Shown: positions 1 to 11,599, numbered from the stretch's first letter. The stretch is 64,000 bases of DNA from Cavia porcellus (GCF_034190915.1 NW_026947484.1:211246657-211310656), one strand, 5' to 3'. The notes: a model not told the origin generated them from the sequence alone. A program made the numbers and translations.

Positions 1-485
1 GACTTGAATACACGTATCTAAAATAAGATATGCGAATGGCCAAGAAGTACATGAAAAGATGCTCAATAATCATTAGTCATTGGAGAAATCTAAATCAAAA
101 CCCCAATGAAGTACCACGTCATACCAAAGAGGGTGACTATAATCAGAAATACAGAATGCTAGAGAAAATTTGGATAAATTAAAAGACCCAAATTGCTGGC
201 AGGTATATAAAATGGTACAATCCCTGTGGAAAATGATTTGATGGTTCTTAAAAAAGGAAAAGAATCAAGTTATATTATGTGCTAGTACAAATTCCCTGTA
301 ACAAATGTGATCATTATATGTACATAAAATGTACCAATAATTTTAACAAATAATTAGTGTCTATTTTGAAAAGTTAAACATAAGATTATATTATGGCTCA
401 GCAATTGTACTTCTGGGCATATCACCCCAAGTAACTGGAAACTGGCCGATAAATGAATGCATAGATGTGAGTATATACCCACAGT
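1..485 (+). mobile_element. Old L1 fragment, ORF2 tail and 3' UTR
   Basis: The start resembles the last part of L1 ORF2 (gaatggccaagaagtacatg, then ctcaataatcattagtcatt) and runs into AT-rich 3' UTR. It is cut by the window edge and has no open frame. The family is well known; the right boundary is estimated. Confidence 0.6.
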
Positions 486-590
486 TAGCAGTGTACCCTA
501 ACTTCTGTTAAACACATGATGCCTACAAGCTTTCCCTTAGCAGAACTCTCTACTGGTCTCTTGACCACAAACATCAAGAATTACTCACAG

Positions 591-676
591 TAGGGGTTAG
601 GGATTTAGCTCAGTGGCATAAGCACCTGCCTTGCAAGCAGGTGGTCGTGAGTTCGATCCCCGGTACCGATAAAAAA
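591..676 (+). mobile_element. ID-like tRNA-derived SINE
   Basis: A-box TAGCTCAGTGG, B-box GTTCGATCC and a GGTACCGATAAAAAA tail are all present. An imperfect duplication (aagaattactcac / aagaattattcac) flanks it. Near-consensus sequence suggests a fairly young copy; a tRNA scanner could miscall it as a tRNA. Confidence 0.9.
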
Positions 677-699
677 GAATTATTCACGGTGCAATAGAT

Positions 700-1060
700 T
701 GGAGGTGTGTTTGGAGGGTGCATGTGTCAAAGGCTTGGTTAGCAGCCTGTGGTGCTATAGGGAGGTCATGGAACCTTCAGGAGGCGGGGCTCAGGGAGCG
801 AAACTAGGTTACTGAAGGTGTGCACTCTCCCTCTCCCCCGCTCCTTCCTGACCACCATGAGGTAGGCAGCTTTGCTCCCCTGCGTGTCTCACCCCCACAA
901 CCATATCTCACCACAGGCCCAAAATTTAATGGTGCAATCACCATGGACTAAAACTGTGAGCCAGAATAAACCTTTGCTTTGCATATTGTTTATCTCAGTT
1001 TTTGTTTTGTTCTATGTTTCTGCTGACAGAATGCTAACATGTAATGCTGCTCTAACTGGG
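700..1060 (+). repeat. MaLR-like LTR relic
   Basis: The 3' part carries a 'gtgagccagaataaacctttgc' type block that also occurs near 35050 and 45970, a hallmark of ERVL-MaLR LTR 3' ends. No internal sequence is attached. Family assignment is from memory and the left boundary is approximate. Confidence 0.45.
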
Positions 1061-1880
1061 AAAACCTCAAAAAATATTTTTCTTAACCACTAGACAAAAG
1101 TGCCTCACCATTAGAGCCTAGTACTGCAAAGGAGTAATAGCTTTGTTTCACAAGTAACGGAAATTAGAGGGTTCTCCTTGTTTCTTTTCTCTTCATTAAA
1201 AAAAAAATACGAAATGCTACCCACCAGAAGAAAACCTCTGTTAACATTTTTTTCTGTCTTTCCAGATCCCATTTACAAAGATGTTATGGAATACCATTGT
1301 GTGAATATGCTATAAATGACTTTTTAAAATCTCTATTTAGGTAGTTGCCTGCTACAAAAATCCTGGGTGAACATCTCTATCTGAACACCTGTGACTAGTC
1401 ACTGAAGAGATTTCCATAAGTGAAGTTCCTATGAGAGGTCAAAGGAGTGCACAGTTAAAGTTTGGTAGAACTGCTTAATGTTCATAGTAATGTGCACTGC
1501 TCCTGCCACCTGAGTCACCACATCCTGCCCAACATGAATGCCAGCATTCACTTCGGTCTGTGACAATGAATCCTTCGTGATATCTTCCACGCTCTCCAGG
1601 CCTTTGCATCTTGGTCTGTGCCTGAAAGGCTCTGGGACACCAGCTGCTTCCTCCCTGATACTAAGGAACAAATCGACCACAGGACCGAGCTTCCTGGCTC
1701 TCAAAGCGGCAGCTGGAAGAACACAGACAGTCCAAGCCTCTTCTCCATCCCGCTGCTTAGTGTTCTGGATTTCCATTGCAATGCCATGCTTCCAGCCTTG
1801 GAAAATAGTCACTCAAATTTTCTGTTTCATCACAAGCAATTGAAAGCTCATTTATCATTGCTTCTATTTGGGCTGTATTA
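1061..1880. other. Low-copy sequence
   Basis: No repeat family or gene was recognised here apart from one open frame on the minus strand, listed separately. Confidence 0.4.
1429..1812 (-). other. Unrecognised 127-codon open frame
   Basis: A minus-strand frame of 127 codons has a balanced amino-acid composition, unlike the repeat-derived frames elsewhere. I do not recognise a domain, signal peptide or membrane segment. Sequence upstream on the same strand looks locally coding-like in a second frame (a stretch containing LSIACDETENLSDYFPRLEA), which would fit a frameshifted processed pseudogene or an exon. No poly-A tail or splice sites were identified to decide. It could equally be a chance frame. 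No function is proposed. Confidence 0.2.
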
Positions 1881-1881
1881 T

Positions 1882-1972
1882 TTTTTTTGTTAGTTTTTTT
1901 GGTACTGGGGATCGAACTCACAACCTTGCAGTTACCAGGTGAGTGCTTACGCCAACTGATCTAAACCCCCGG
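1882..1972 (-). mobile_element. ID-like SINE, reverse
   Basis: Reverse complement shows the B-box as ggatcgaactcaca and a T-rich start corresponding to the A-tail. The A-box half is diverged (gccaactgatctaaacccc). Confidence 0.75.
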
Positions 1973-2026
1973 CCTTTGTTTGGTCTGTATTAAACAAAGC
2001 TTTCCTGCACCGCTATTCTGCAATTA

Positions 2027-2030
<4 letters not shown>

Positions 2031-2067
<37 letters not shown>
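2031..2067. repeat. Poly-T tract
   Basis: About 37 consecutive T, possibly the tail of a lost reverse-strand retroelement; no body is attached. Confidence 0.9.
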
Positions 2068-2068
<1 letters not shown>

Positions 2069-2074
2069 TATAGT

Positions 2075-2345
2075 GTGAGCTTTACTAAGCATCCCTGAGT
2101 GAGAAAGGGATTCTAGTTTATTTGGGTTCCTTTCAATTATGGTTTCCTGGGCTGGGGATTTAGCTCAGCAGCATAAGCACCCACCTTGCAAGCAGGCAGT
2201 TGTGAGCTCGATCCCTGGTACCGATTAAAAAAAAAAAAAAAACTACTCAGTGGCTGCCTGACACGTAAGAAACACATCACCACAGGTAACTCTGCTTTTA
2301 TTCCTTAAAAGATTCTATTGCATTGATAGTCATTGGCAAGGCTAC
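2075..2345 (+). repeat. Unclassified repeat, copy X
   Basis: Similar to 3563-3757: both contain a 'tttactaagca' block, a 'ctgacac' block, 'aggtaactc', 'ttaaaagatt' and 'ttggcaagg' in the same order. Copy X is interrupted by an ID-like SINE (2149-2243). Family unknown. Confidence 0.4.
2149..2243 (+). mobile_element. ID-like SINE
   Basis: A-box TAGCTCAGCAG, a tRNA-like anticodon-stem region and B-box gctcgatccc end in ggtaccgatt plus A-tail. It interrupts unclassified repeat copy X. Confidence 0.88.
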
Positions 2346-3562
2346 TTCTGGGGATGTTCTGTCCCAGAAAACACCTGAGTTTTAAGCCTTTGATCAATCC
2401 TCTCTACTACTCCTCCCTCATACATGGGGCAGTTAAGAAGTTAGGAAAACATACAAAGAGAAATTCTGGGGACCAGTATGTCTGCCAGCTTAAGTTGCCT
2501 TTGCGAACACATACAAATTCCTGGTCCTGTTTTCTCGGTGGAAAACAAGCCGGTACAGACTGTTTTGGGCGGCACTGTGAGAACACTCTCTCTGTCTTCC
2601 AGGCCTCTCCTCCTGAACACAAGTCCCTCAGATAGTCCACTGGTCCAGGTCGTGTTCCTAGCCAATCCACTGATCTATGAAATGAAGATGTTTTACTCCC
2701 TTTGACGAAGACTGGCTGTGAAAGGCAAGCTTTTTAGAAGGGTTACAGAGGGCTATGGATTTTTTGCTGGTTGTAAATCAAGCTGTTGATAAAAAGCAAT
2801 GAGCTTTCCCGGAAGGTGCATTTTAAAGTAGCCCTGACCCAGGACACAGTGAATATACAGCACATTAAATAAGAGGCAGTGGTCACCTGGGCTACAGCCG
2901 GGTGGCTCCAGTTATTTTTAAAAGTTGTATATTGAAGACTACAGGGAGTTCTTTTCAATTATCTTTCAGAGGGAGCACTTCAATTCCTGGGCACAAGAAG
3001 CAGCTGGGGGAGCGTGTGGCCAGCAGAGGATTTCCCTCCTCCTGCTTTGCTTTCAATTCGCACCCACTCTCCCCCAGAAAGGAAAAACCAGTGGCTTAAG
3101 GTTATGCTACCTGGCTTTCTTAAACACATGTCTCATTCAAATGAGTATAAAAATCTCGTACATACACCCCAGAGGAACGCTGATGGTGTGCACACATGTA
3201 GGACCTAGAAATCACTGCTTCCTGCATATCCCATCAGCCTGGGAGATTTTATCCAGTTTTACTTGTAAATGTTTTATTACGAGGGATACTTTTATTTGCC
3301 AAATATCTTCAAATACTTAAACTGATCTTTTTCAAACTACACAGATCTCCCACAAGTGAACAACAGGGATCCCAGACGATCAAGAAATGCCATATCCCTA
3401 ACGTTGACTGGTCTGAGCTCATTCTCCTGTTCTCCTATGCACCTCGTTTGTATTCAAAGTCCTACCCAAGGCTCTGGGCATCATTTGTGCGTTAGTGTGA
3501 ATCGACGTCACTCTCTTGCTTCTCTGGAGCCATTTGTAGATAAACTTTGCCATATTTGCAAT
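2346..3562. other. Low-copy sequence
   Basis: Several overlapping short frames on both strands look like chance. No family or exon recognised. Confidence 0.4.
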
Positions 3563-3757
3563 AATGTGGGGTTTACTAAGCAGCTGTGAATGATAGAAAG
3601 AAATTGTTTGATTTTTATTCCTTCCATGTGTTATTTCCTGCAGCAGCACCGTCTGACACATAGTAGCCAAACTCAGAAAGAACCCCTCACCATAGGTAAC
3701 TCGCTTTTCTTTCTTAAAAGATTCAGCTGGATTCATAGGTGTTGGCAAGGATTTAGT
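3563..3757 (+). repeat. Unclassified repeat, copy Y
   Basis: Partner of 2075-2345 without the SINE insertion. Similarity stops just after the shared 'ttggcaagg'. Confidence 0.4.
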
Positions 3758-4684
3758 CTATTAGTATGGACAGGTGGTGAAAGGCTTCTGATTGAGGAGC
3801 ATTTCTTCACAATGGGAGAGTGAATTCACGAAAGTCCCAAGCCTCCCTGTATCCAGAGCCCACATAGACCACTGAATCAACCTCTCCCAGTGTATATCTG
3901 GGGACTTATACTGCAGAGTTCTCCAGATGCACATCCACATTTGTAAGCGGCCAACTAGCCTTACCTTCCTTTGTTGTTTCCTCACTCTTCTGGGAAAAAA
4001 AAATCCTCTCTTATTATCTCACCATATTTTAATAGTTCTTCATACTGTAAATCTTAACTTCTCATTGAAAAACCCAAACATTTTCCAGGTTCCTTTGCTG
4101 CTAAGATGCCTGTATGTGACTTTGATTCCAAAAGAGTTATCTAAGTAAACAGCCTGAGCACTGGTGTCCATTGTCACCAGCACTGATGACTAGCGGGACA
4201 GTTGTCAGTGGTGGCTGCAGGTTGTAGGTTATGGCAAAGGCTATGTTGTTCTGGGATACATATTGGCACAGCTCCCTCATCAGCCCAGTTCAGCCCTGTG
4301 GTTCTAGGTGTTATCCTAAGTGCTCAGTCAAGAGTACTGAGTCTCAGTCTTACGTATGCTTTGGACTTCAATGAAAATCCATGGATACTATCGCACACAA
4401 TCTAATTTGTGTAGCAAACTCTGGTGATTCCAATTGATAGCCAGGTTTGGGAATCTTTGAACCTGAACCTCTCTCTGCCTCTTTCCTTCCAACAATAGTT
4501 TAATAAGTTTTTCTCAGTTAAAATAGCGAGAGTGCATTCTGCTGACCATACAGATTCCTGAGGTCCTTTCCAACTATGAGAGTGGATTTTATCATATTTT
4601 GTCTTTTTAAATTGTTGGAGGCATACCAAACCAATTCAGTGGGGGAAGAACAGTCTCTTTAAGAAATAGTGCTACAACCACTGA
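3758..4684. other. Low-copy sequence
   Basis: No recognisable gene, repeat or RNA feature. Confidence 0.4.
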
Positions 4685-5940
4685 ATAACCACACGTAAAA
4701 AATGACGTTGGACCCACCTTGCACCATATACAAAAATGAATACAAGATAAATTATGTATAAAAGCTAAAATTATGAAACATTTAGAAGAAAGCATAGATT
4801 TTCTTGGCCTAGGATTTGCCAGTGGTTTCTTACGTATGACTTCAAAAGCATAAGCAGAAGAAAAAAGTAGGTAAATTATAACTAAACACAATTCTTTTTT
4901 TTTCAGATTTTTAAAAAAATTTTATTTAAAAGGAAAAAGAGAAAAAACAAAACAAAACAAAGTGGTGTAAAGGTACAAGTAATACAGAACTACAAAAAAA
5001 AAAACAGTAAAAAAATCACCAGTTAATAGATTACATATTATCATCTTAGAGATAGTTGCTCAAATCACAGTATCAAAGCATACAAAGTGGACATTCAAAC
5101 AGAGAGACTGCAAACAGTTGTGTTCAATGATCCAACCTAAAACATTAATATGGTCAGCTATTTAACACCCTTAAACACACTTGCTGTTGTATCCTTTAGA
5201 GCTCTTTTTTTCCCTCTCTTTTTTTACAACAAAATTTACACATTTTGGGCTAAACACAATTCTTAATAGCCAAGTCTTGGAAACAGCCCACATGCCCATC
5301 AACTGATGAATCAATAAGGAACATGTGGGTTTTTTGTACATTGGAGCACTACTCTGCCAATAAAGAAAGAAAAGTTTGAGACGTTTCTCAGTAAATAGAT
5401 GTACCTTGAGACCATACTCTTAAATGAAATAAACCAGACAGACACATGTGTAAATACTGCATTATTTTTCTGGTGTGTACCAGTGAGATCTGATTGTAAT
5501 AAATAAAATACTGGAAATTTTTAAAAATAAAATGTGGCATATTCATACAATGGAATATAATTCACCAATGAAAGAGAATGAATTGCTATTATTTGCTACA
5601 ATGTGGACAAATTCTAAAACATTACACTTAGTGAAAGAAGCTAGTCACAAAGGACTACACGGTGAATGAATTCACTCATATGCAATGTCTAGAATTGGCA
5701 AATCCAGAGAGAGAAAGTAGCTGCCTGGAACTGAGCAGCTCATGGGGAAAGAGACAGTGACTACCGATGAATACAAGGTTTTTCTTTGAGGTGATGAAAA
5801 CGTTCTAAAATTGATTTGAGTTGTAGTTGTACAGCTTCATGAACATAAGAAAACTTCATTGTATTGAATTGCATACTTCAAAGTTATGATATGATACATA
5901 AATTACAGATCAATAAAGCTGCAATTAAAATTGTGGAGGA
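4685..5940 (+). mobile_element. Old L1 3' end with nested half-L1 fragment
   Basis: Positions 4690-4881 resemble the L1 ORF2 C-terminus. After the insertion at 4897-5249 the L1 resumes: 'aatagccaagtcttggaaacagc', then from 5518 an L1MA/MB-like 3' UTR (tagaattggcaaatccagag, gatgaaaacgttctaaaatt) ending in 'caataaagctg' near 5920. All frames are dead. Confidence 0.75.
4897..5249 (-). mobile_element. Half-L1-like element, 5'-truncated old copy
   Basis: Its reverse complement aligns with the last ~300 bp of copies A and B: ggatcattgaacacaactg, gaatgtccactttg, a 'taagatgataatatgtaat' block, and AAATAAAATTTTTTTAAAAA at the end. A 15-bp duplication CTAAACACAATTCTT flanks it (4882-4896 and 5250-5264). 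It is more diverged than A and B, so the family has been active over a long period. Confidence 0.85.
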
Positions 5941-5964
5941 ATTCCAAACCTCAGCCTCTAGCAG

Positions 5965-6530
5965 AAGAAATATTTTTTATTTTGAAGAGAATAAAAGCAA
6001 AAGAAATAAAACAGAATACAGATAATCAAAACAAAACAAGGAACATAATACAAAACTTCAGAATAAGACAAAAGGAAACCAACAGTGGCTACCATGATGC
6101 CTCTTGTTTCAAAATAGCTTCCTGCACAATAAAATCAAACAAAGCAGAACAGAATAAAACCAATCAAAACAAAACAATGAAAGCAATACAGGACATCAAA
6201 ACAAGACAACAGGAATACAATAGTGAGTCCTATAATGCATCTTGTTACCTTCAAAGTAGCTGCTTATACCATCAGACACAATAAAATAAAAAAAAACAAA
6301 ATAGAATAAAATCAATCAAAAGAAAACAAAGCAATATAGGGCTTCAAAACACCATAATAGGAAATCAATAATGGCTACTATAATAATTTTATTTTTTAAA
6401 TACCTTTCCAGGTCATCAAATATGAAAAAATCAATCAAAACAAAACATGATAAAACCAAACTAAACAGAACAATGAAAACAATACAGGGTTTCAAAACAG
6501 GATATAGATTAACAATGTCACTGCTTTCCC
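5965..6530 (-). repeat. Tandem-unit tail of element C
   Basis: At least three units are spaced 140 and 148 bp apart, anchored on the '+' strand at 6091 (accatgatgcc), 6231 (ataatgcatc) and 6379 (tactataataat). Each is followed on the minus strand by a run rich in TGTTTTGTTTTGATT. Confidence 0.8.
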
Positions 6531-6789
6531 CTCTAGACATCTCTTCCCCTTTCACCTTCGCAACTTCTATTGTGCATTTTGGATCCACTAATTGCTTTAG
6601 CTTTTATACTAGGGCGACACCACGATGTTCACCCATGTGACTGAACCATTTCACCCATGAGCATGATCTCATGTTTCATCCATTTAACTGCAAGAGCCTC
6701 GAGATTATCTTCCTTTATAGCTGAGTAGCTTCCCATTGTATAGAAATGCCGTTTCTTTCTTATCCATCCTGCAGTTAATGGGCAAGCTA

Positions 6790-7000
6790 TCCCTACTTTT
6801 TTTCTGATTCCCTGTCACATAGAGCATGGTTTTCTCTCTTTTGACTTTTAGTCTATGAATTTCCCTTTGAGTTAAATGTGTTTCTTGTATAAAGTATATT
6901 GACTGATCTTGTCCACTCTGCCCGTGTTTCTTTTTACTGGTGAATTGAGGCCATCTAGCTTAATGGTTATGGCCAGAATGCCCTGACTCATCTCTGCCAT
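6790..7000 (-). pseudogene. L1 ORF2 5' remnant in element C
   Basis: After ORF1, an ATG at 7000 opens a frame that, allowing for indels, matches the start of the L1 endonuclease: ITIKLDGLNSPVKR, then a cysteine-lacking version of the QETH region and a REIHRLKVK-like stretch. The match ends near 6790, where it jumps to sequence resembling the ORF2 3' end. The endonuclease C-terminus and the whole reverse transcriptase are missing, so this is only a stub. Confidence 0.6.
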
Positions 7001-7106
7001 ACTACTTTCCTGCCATTGGCTCCCTACTCTTCCCCTCCATTCAATTGTCTGTCCCACTCGGTGATCCCTCTCTGCCGCTGTTTTTGGAACCATGGTCTAT
7101 TTTATC

Positions 7107-8111
7107 TCACTCTAAAATATCCTTCAATATTCTTTGTAGGGTTGGTTTGGCAGTCATGAATTCCTTCAGATTTTCTTTGTCATTAAAGCATCTTGTTTCT
7201 CCATTAATTTTGGAAAATAGTTTTTCAGGGTACGTCAATCTGGGTTGGAAGTTATTTTCTTTCAGGATTTGAAACACTTCACTCCAAGTTCTTCTTGACT
7301 TGATGGTTTGTGTTGAGAAGCCTGTTGTGATTCTGATGAGTTTTCCTTTATAGATGATCTGTTTCTTTCCCCTAACAGCTTTTAGTACTCTATGCTTGTG
7401 TTGAATTTCTGGAATCTTGATTTTGTTATGTCTGAGTGTAGATTTATTTTGGTTATGGGTTCTGGAGTTCTATATGCCTCTTTGTCTGTATGTCACATCC
7501 TTTTCCCAAGTTGGGGAAGTTTTCTGCCATTACTTCTGTAAATAGAATGTTAATGTCATTTGTGTTGCCTCCTGCTTTTTCACTGACACCTATTATTCTT
7601 AAATTGTTTTGCTTTGCATCATCTTGCAGTCATTGAATTATTATTTCCTCATTCCTTGTTATTCTTAAGAGATCTTTCCTTTCATGATTGCAAGCTGCAC
7701 ACCCTTGAAGGTCTGAAAATCTCTCTTCAGTTTCTTCCAAGCAGTTTTGTCAGCTTTCGGTGGAGCTTTTAATCTCCTGGATATCTCTTTGAATCTGTTT
7801 CATGCATTCTAAATCTCTCTTATATTGTTCATTCATGGTTTCCCTCATTTACCTACGTTCCTCTATGTTTTTAAGTATGTCTTCTTTAGAGATGCAAAGC
7901 AATTCTTTTATTATGCTTTTCATTTCTTCCTTTACCTGAGATAATATTTCTGTTCTAATTTCTTTTATAGCCTCATGAAGTTGTATCTTACTTCCGTTGC
8001 TATCACTTCTAAAACTTCAGGTGTGCAACTTCCAATCTCTTCTGTGTTTTCATCCCCTGGACTTGCTCTGCTTGAGTCCAGGGTCTGCCTTTTGTTTCTC
8101 TGTCTTGACAT
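7107..8111 (-). pseudogene. L1 ORF1 relic in element C
   Basis: An ATG at 8111 opens a frame starting MSRQRNKRQ, quickly broken by stops. Downstream blocks match the L1 ORF1 RNA-binding half when read across frames: an 'aattcaacacaa' to 'aaaagctgttag' stretch corresponding to the IPEIQ..ILKAV region, the TADFSAQTIKSRR-like region, and an end at a TGA (7107-7109) after a KDILE-like sequence. ORF1 protein is the RNA-binding chaperone of the L1 particle. The copy has many stops and indels and cannot make protein. Nearest intact relative in the window is at 48587-49639. Confidence 0.65.
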
Positions 8112-8719
8112 TGTCTTGGGTTCTTCCAAATAAGTGGGAAGTCAGGTCCCAGGCACTTCCCCTGTTGGCTACAATTTGTCCAGAGTGTGGCTGTTTGGTT
8201 CTCCTGGGTTCTTTTGGTCAGTGTTGCTTCCTGGCTCCAGAGGAGAAGACACGTGGTACTTGGTCTCTAGGATGAACTCGCCACACTGGCTTCCTGGCAT
8301 GTACTCAGCTGTGCTTGTTGGAGGAGGAACTTGGGGCCTTCATGTCACTGAGGATGGCTGTGGTGCTTTTCAGGACAGCCCTGGTCTTTGTTGTGTGACT
8401 TCTCAGCTCCAGTGTAGAACCCTCAACCTACCAGCATAGCTCCTTCACCCTGCTGGCATAGACTTTCTAGCTTCCACTGCTGACCTTTGGACCTTCCCAG
8501 CATGGATCCACAAAAGAGATTAGCATGAGTTCTCATGGGCTCTAGACCTCTAATTGGACTCATGTCATGAGCTGTGGGTTTTCACCTGCATTCATGTGGC
8601 ACATTGCTGTGGGATTCAGGTCCTTGGCTAAATATTCTATGTTAGTGTTGTGGGTAGATTTCCTGCATTTTCTTGTGTTAATTCTGGGTGACCATCATAA
8701 AACAATATTATAAACTCCA

Positions 8720-9567
8720 TGTCCTGATTCTAATTGTTCTCCTCACAACTCCTAACTACAACAGATGTTATAGTACATGTCAGTATTCCACTATTTTAAT
8801 GGCCAAGTAGTATTCCATTCTATGAGTATACCACATTTCCTTTCCATTTATCAGTTGATGGACATTCATTTGGTCACTTCCTTTTGGCTATTGCAAATAC
8901 TGTTGCTCTGAGCACTGATGAACAACTTTTGTTAGAATACCTGTTTTCAGTTCTTTTAAGTATATATGTAGGAGTAGAATAGCTAGATCATAAGATAATT
9001 GTGTTTAACTTTTTGAGAAAGAGCCGATTTTTTTCCACAGTGATTATACCAGTTTACATTCTCAATAGTTTTGCCAAAACTTATTTATTTTAATAGTAAT
9101 TATAGCCATCCTAGTGGTGCAAAGCAGTATCTCATTGTCGTTCTGATTTCCATTTCCCTAATGACAGTGTGCACTTTTCACACATTTGCCAATCATTTTC
9201 ATACTTTCTTTTAAGAAATGTCTCTGTGGTCCCATTTTGGTAATGAACTGTTTTTCATTTTGTTGTTGAGTTGTAAAAGTACTTCATATATTGTACATAC
9301 TAGAATGACTTTCAAATATTTTCCTCTATTCTGTTGGCTACCTTTTAATCATTGGTGATGTCCTTTGAAACACAAAGTTTTAAATTTTGAGGATGCACAA
9401 TGTATCTGTTGTTCCTCTTATTTGTGCTTTTGCTGTCATATGTAAAATTCTACTGCTAAATCTAGTGTCATGATGATTTACACCTATGCTTCATTCTAAC
9501 AATTTTATAGTTTTAACTCTTATGTGCAGGTCTTTAATCTATTTTGGGTTCATTTTTGTAAATGATT
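8720..9567 (-). mobile_element. Old L1M-type fragment
   Basis: Antisense L1 ORF2/3' end: 'aagtagtattccattctatg', 'atcagttgatggacattcat', 'ttttccacagtgattatacc', 'atctcattgtcgttctgatt'. It resumes at 10140-10225 ('tatccttttgttccagcatc') after the short element inserted at 9583. Confidence 0.75.
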
Positions 9568-9582
9568 CAAAGTAGGGGCCCA

Positions 9583-10124
9583 CATGGTAGAACTTAGATG
9601 GCTGAACAAGAAAGCAATTTGCCTACCTTCCTGGTAAGTGCTCCTGGCGCGAGCCAGGAGGAGAATCAGTCAGCATCTCCCATGAGCCTATTGGCGTGCA
9701 GGCTGAGAATCAAACATCCCTTCCCCCACCACCAACACCACCACCCCTGTTTGCAACTGGGGGTAGAGGGCTGAGCATCTCTTGGGAGGATGACCATATA
9801 CAATATAGGAAATATGGGGGATTTTCTTCTATCTCTGTTTGAAGGCAAATGTTTTTACTGTTTTGCTTTGTTATAATTAATTGTTTGCTCTATTCAATAT
9901 TCTCTTTCAATTGGTTTTATAATGTTCTGTTTTGGTTTGATTTCACTATATCTAATTGAATGGACAACTATTGTGAAGATAACGAGATATATTATGGAAC
10001 CTACTACTGTTATCCTGGTATCACAGTATCCTGTACCAATTTCACTGCATTGTCTTGATAGGCTTTGTTCTGTCTTGTTCTGTTGTATGTTCACTTCCTT
10101 CAAAATAAAATTAAAAATAAAAAA
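9583..10124 (+). mobile_element. Short tandem-tail retroelement, copy 1
   Basis: A GC-richer head (cttcctggtaag, gctgagaatcaaac, gagcatctcttgggaggatg) is joined to a T-rich body and one ~150-bp unit anchored at 9991 (attatggaacc), ending CTTCAAAATAAAATTAAAAA. A 15-bp duplication flanks it: CAAAGTAGGGGCCCA at 9568-9582 and CAAAGTAGGAGCCCA at 10125-10139. No A or B box was found, so it is not a tRNA SINE. It lies inside an old L1. Confidence 0.8.
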
Positions 10125-11599
10125 CAAAGTAGGAGCCCAATTTTATTCTTTTGGATTTGGCTATCCTTTTGTTCCAGCATCATTTGTGGAAGAAAATTAC
10201 TTTTCTACTTTATGCATGAGAGGAGTGGTTTAAACCTGGGATGCACAGTCATGGTGACAGTGCTGGCTGTTGACTCCAGAGACCACTATAGAGAGACACA
10301 GCAGGGAGGGGAGCAGCAGAAATGGAGGACTGCACTAATTGACAGTGAGTGCAGAGGTCTTAATCCTCAGGAGAGATTGGCCAGGAGCCATCTTGAAGAT
10401 GGGCCAGCTGGGCTCAGAACCCAGAACTGCTGCCAGCTCCATCTAGCAGATCCCAGCTGGGCTCAGACTCTCGGAAATTGCTTGGGCAGTGGCAAGTGCA
10501 ATGGTTGGGTCTCTGGGAAGACCTGCTGAGATTATCCACTACCCCACCAAAAAGCTACTGCTGGGTTGCTAGAATAGATCAGCACAATTCAGAACTCTCT
10601 CCACAGGCTGTCTACTAGTAAAACTAAGAGAATCCTGGAAGTGAACTGTTTGTCTTTCTTCCTTTTTTCTTTTGATTTTTTTCTCTTTTCCTTCATTGTT
10701 TTTACATGAGTGTAAACATGGCTCCTAGCTTCTTTGTGGTTGTGGTTCTCTTCTGTTCTTCCTTTTATCTCTTCCATCTTTCTTTTCCTTCAGTTTTCTG
10801 CACCTGTTTCCCAAAGTTGACATGATCCCCTTTGTCTTCCAACCTTACTTTTAATCTCTTCCTCTTCTTCCACTTCTCTATTTTCTCCTTAATCCATTTT
10901 AAATTTTAAACTTCAAGGGCAAACTCGACACATTAAAGACTTACATACTGCATATAATTTTCTGATTTCTTTTACATTTTGTTTTATAATCACACATCTA
11001 GTTCATATGGTAAAAAGTGGCAAGTTAATGGTTAGCTTGCAGTTTGTCATTTTCTGGACTGCATTTGATGCTATTGGTACCACTATAGCCAAAATTGACA
11101 TAATTATTCTAAACAGCTGTTGGTCCTGGTATTCCAGGACTGAGATTGATCAAGGGTCACAGAAAATACTGTGGTACATTGGCAAAGAATCAGGGATGAG
11201 GCCAAATAAGCAAAAACTTCTCATCTCCAACAAACTGAAGAGGTAAAATCTTCCAACAGATTCAAAACCCAAAAACCAGTTATACCTGCAAGATACCTCA
11301 GAGAAGTAGTCATCATGTAAGGGTCCTAAATACTACCAATAAAGCAATCCATCATAGGCAATCTACAAACATCACCCCAGTAATTAAAATTTAAAAAGAA
11401 AGAAAAAAAATGAGAAAACACTTAAGTAAAATACGACCCCAGACATCCAGTTAACCAAAGGCAAATCCAAGGAACAGTGAGGTGGGATAGTTCCAAAGCC
11501 CCCCACTAGGTCTCTTTGAAGTGGTAACAACAAAGCAATTGAATGTCAAATATGAAATCAGAAATAATTTCTCAGATAACTACAGAGATTACCTAAATA

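Larger units (their letters stand above)
5955..8700 (-). mobile_element. L1-derived element C, ORF2 mostly deleted
   Basis: Read on the minus strand it runs: L1 5' UTR-like sequence (8700-8112), an ORF1 relic (8111-7107), the first ORF2 codons (from 7000 to about 6790), a scrap of ORF2 3' end (about 6790-6640), then T/G-rich tandem units of 140-148 bp (6530-5965) and a CTCTTCAAAATAAAAAATA end. The tail units match those in copies A and B. Boundaries, especially the 5' one, are approximate and no duplication was found. Alternatives are post-insertion deletion or two adjacent insertions. Confidence 0.6.

Noticed and set aside
593..666. tRNA gene
   Set aside because: It has A and B boxes but is followed by an A-tail and flanked by a duplication, and many similar copies occur in the window; it is an ID-like SINE.
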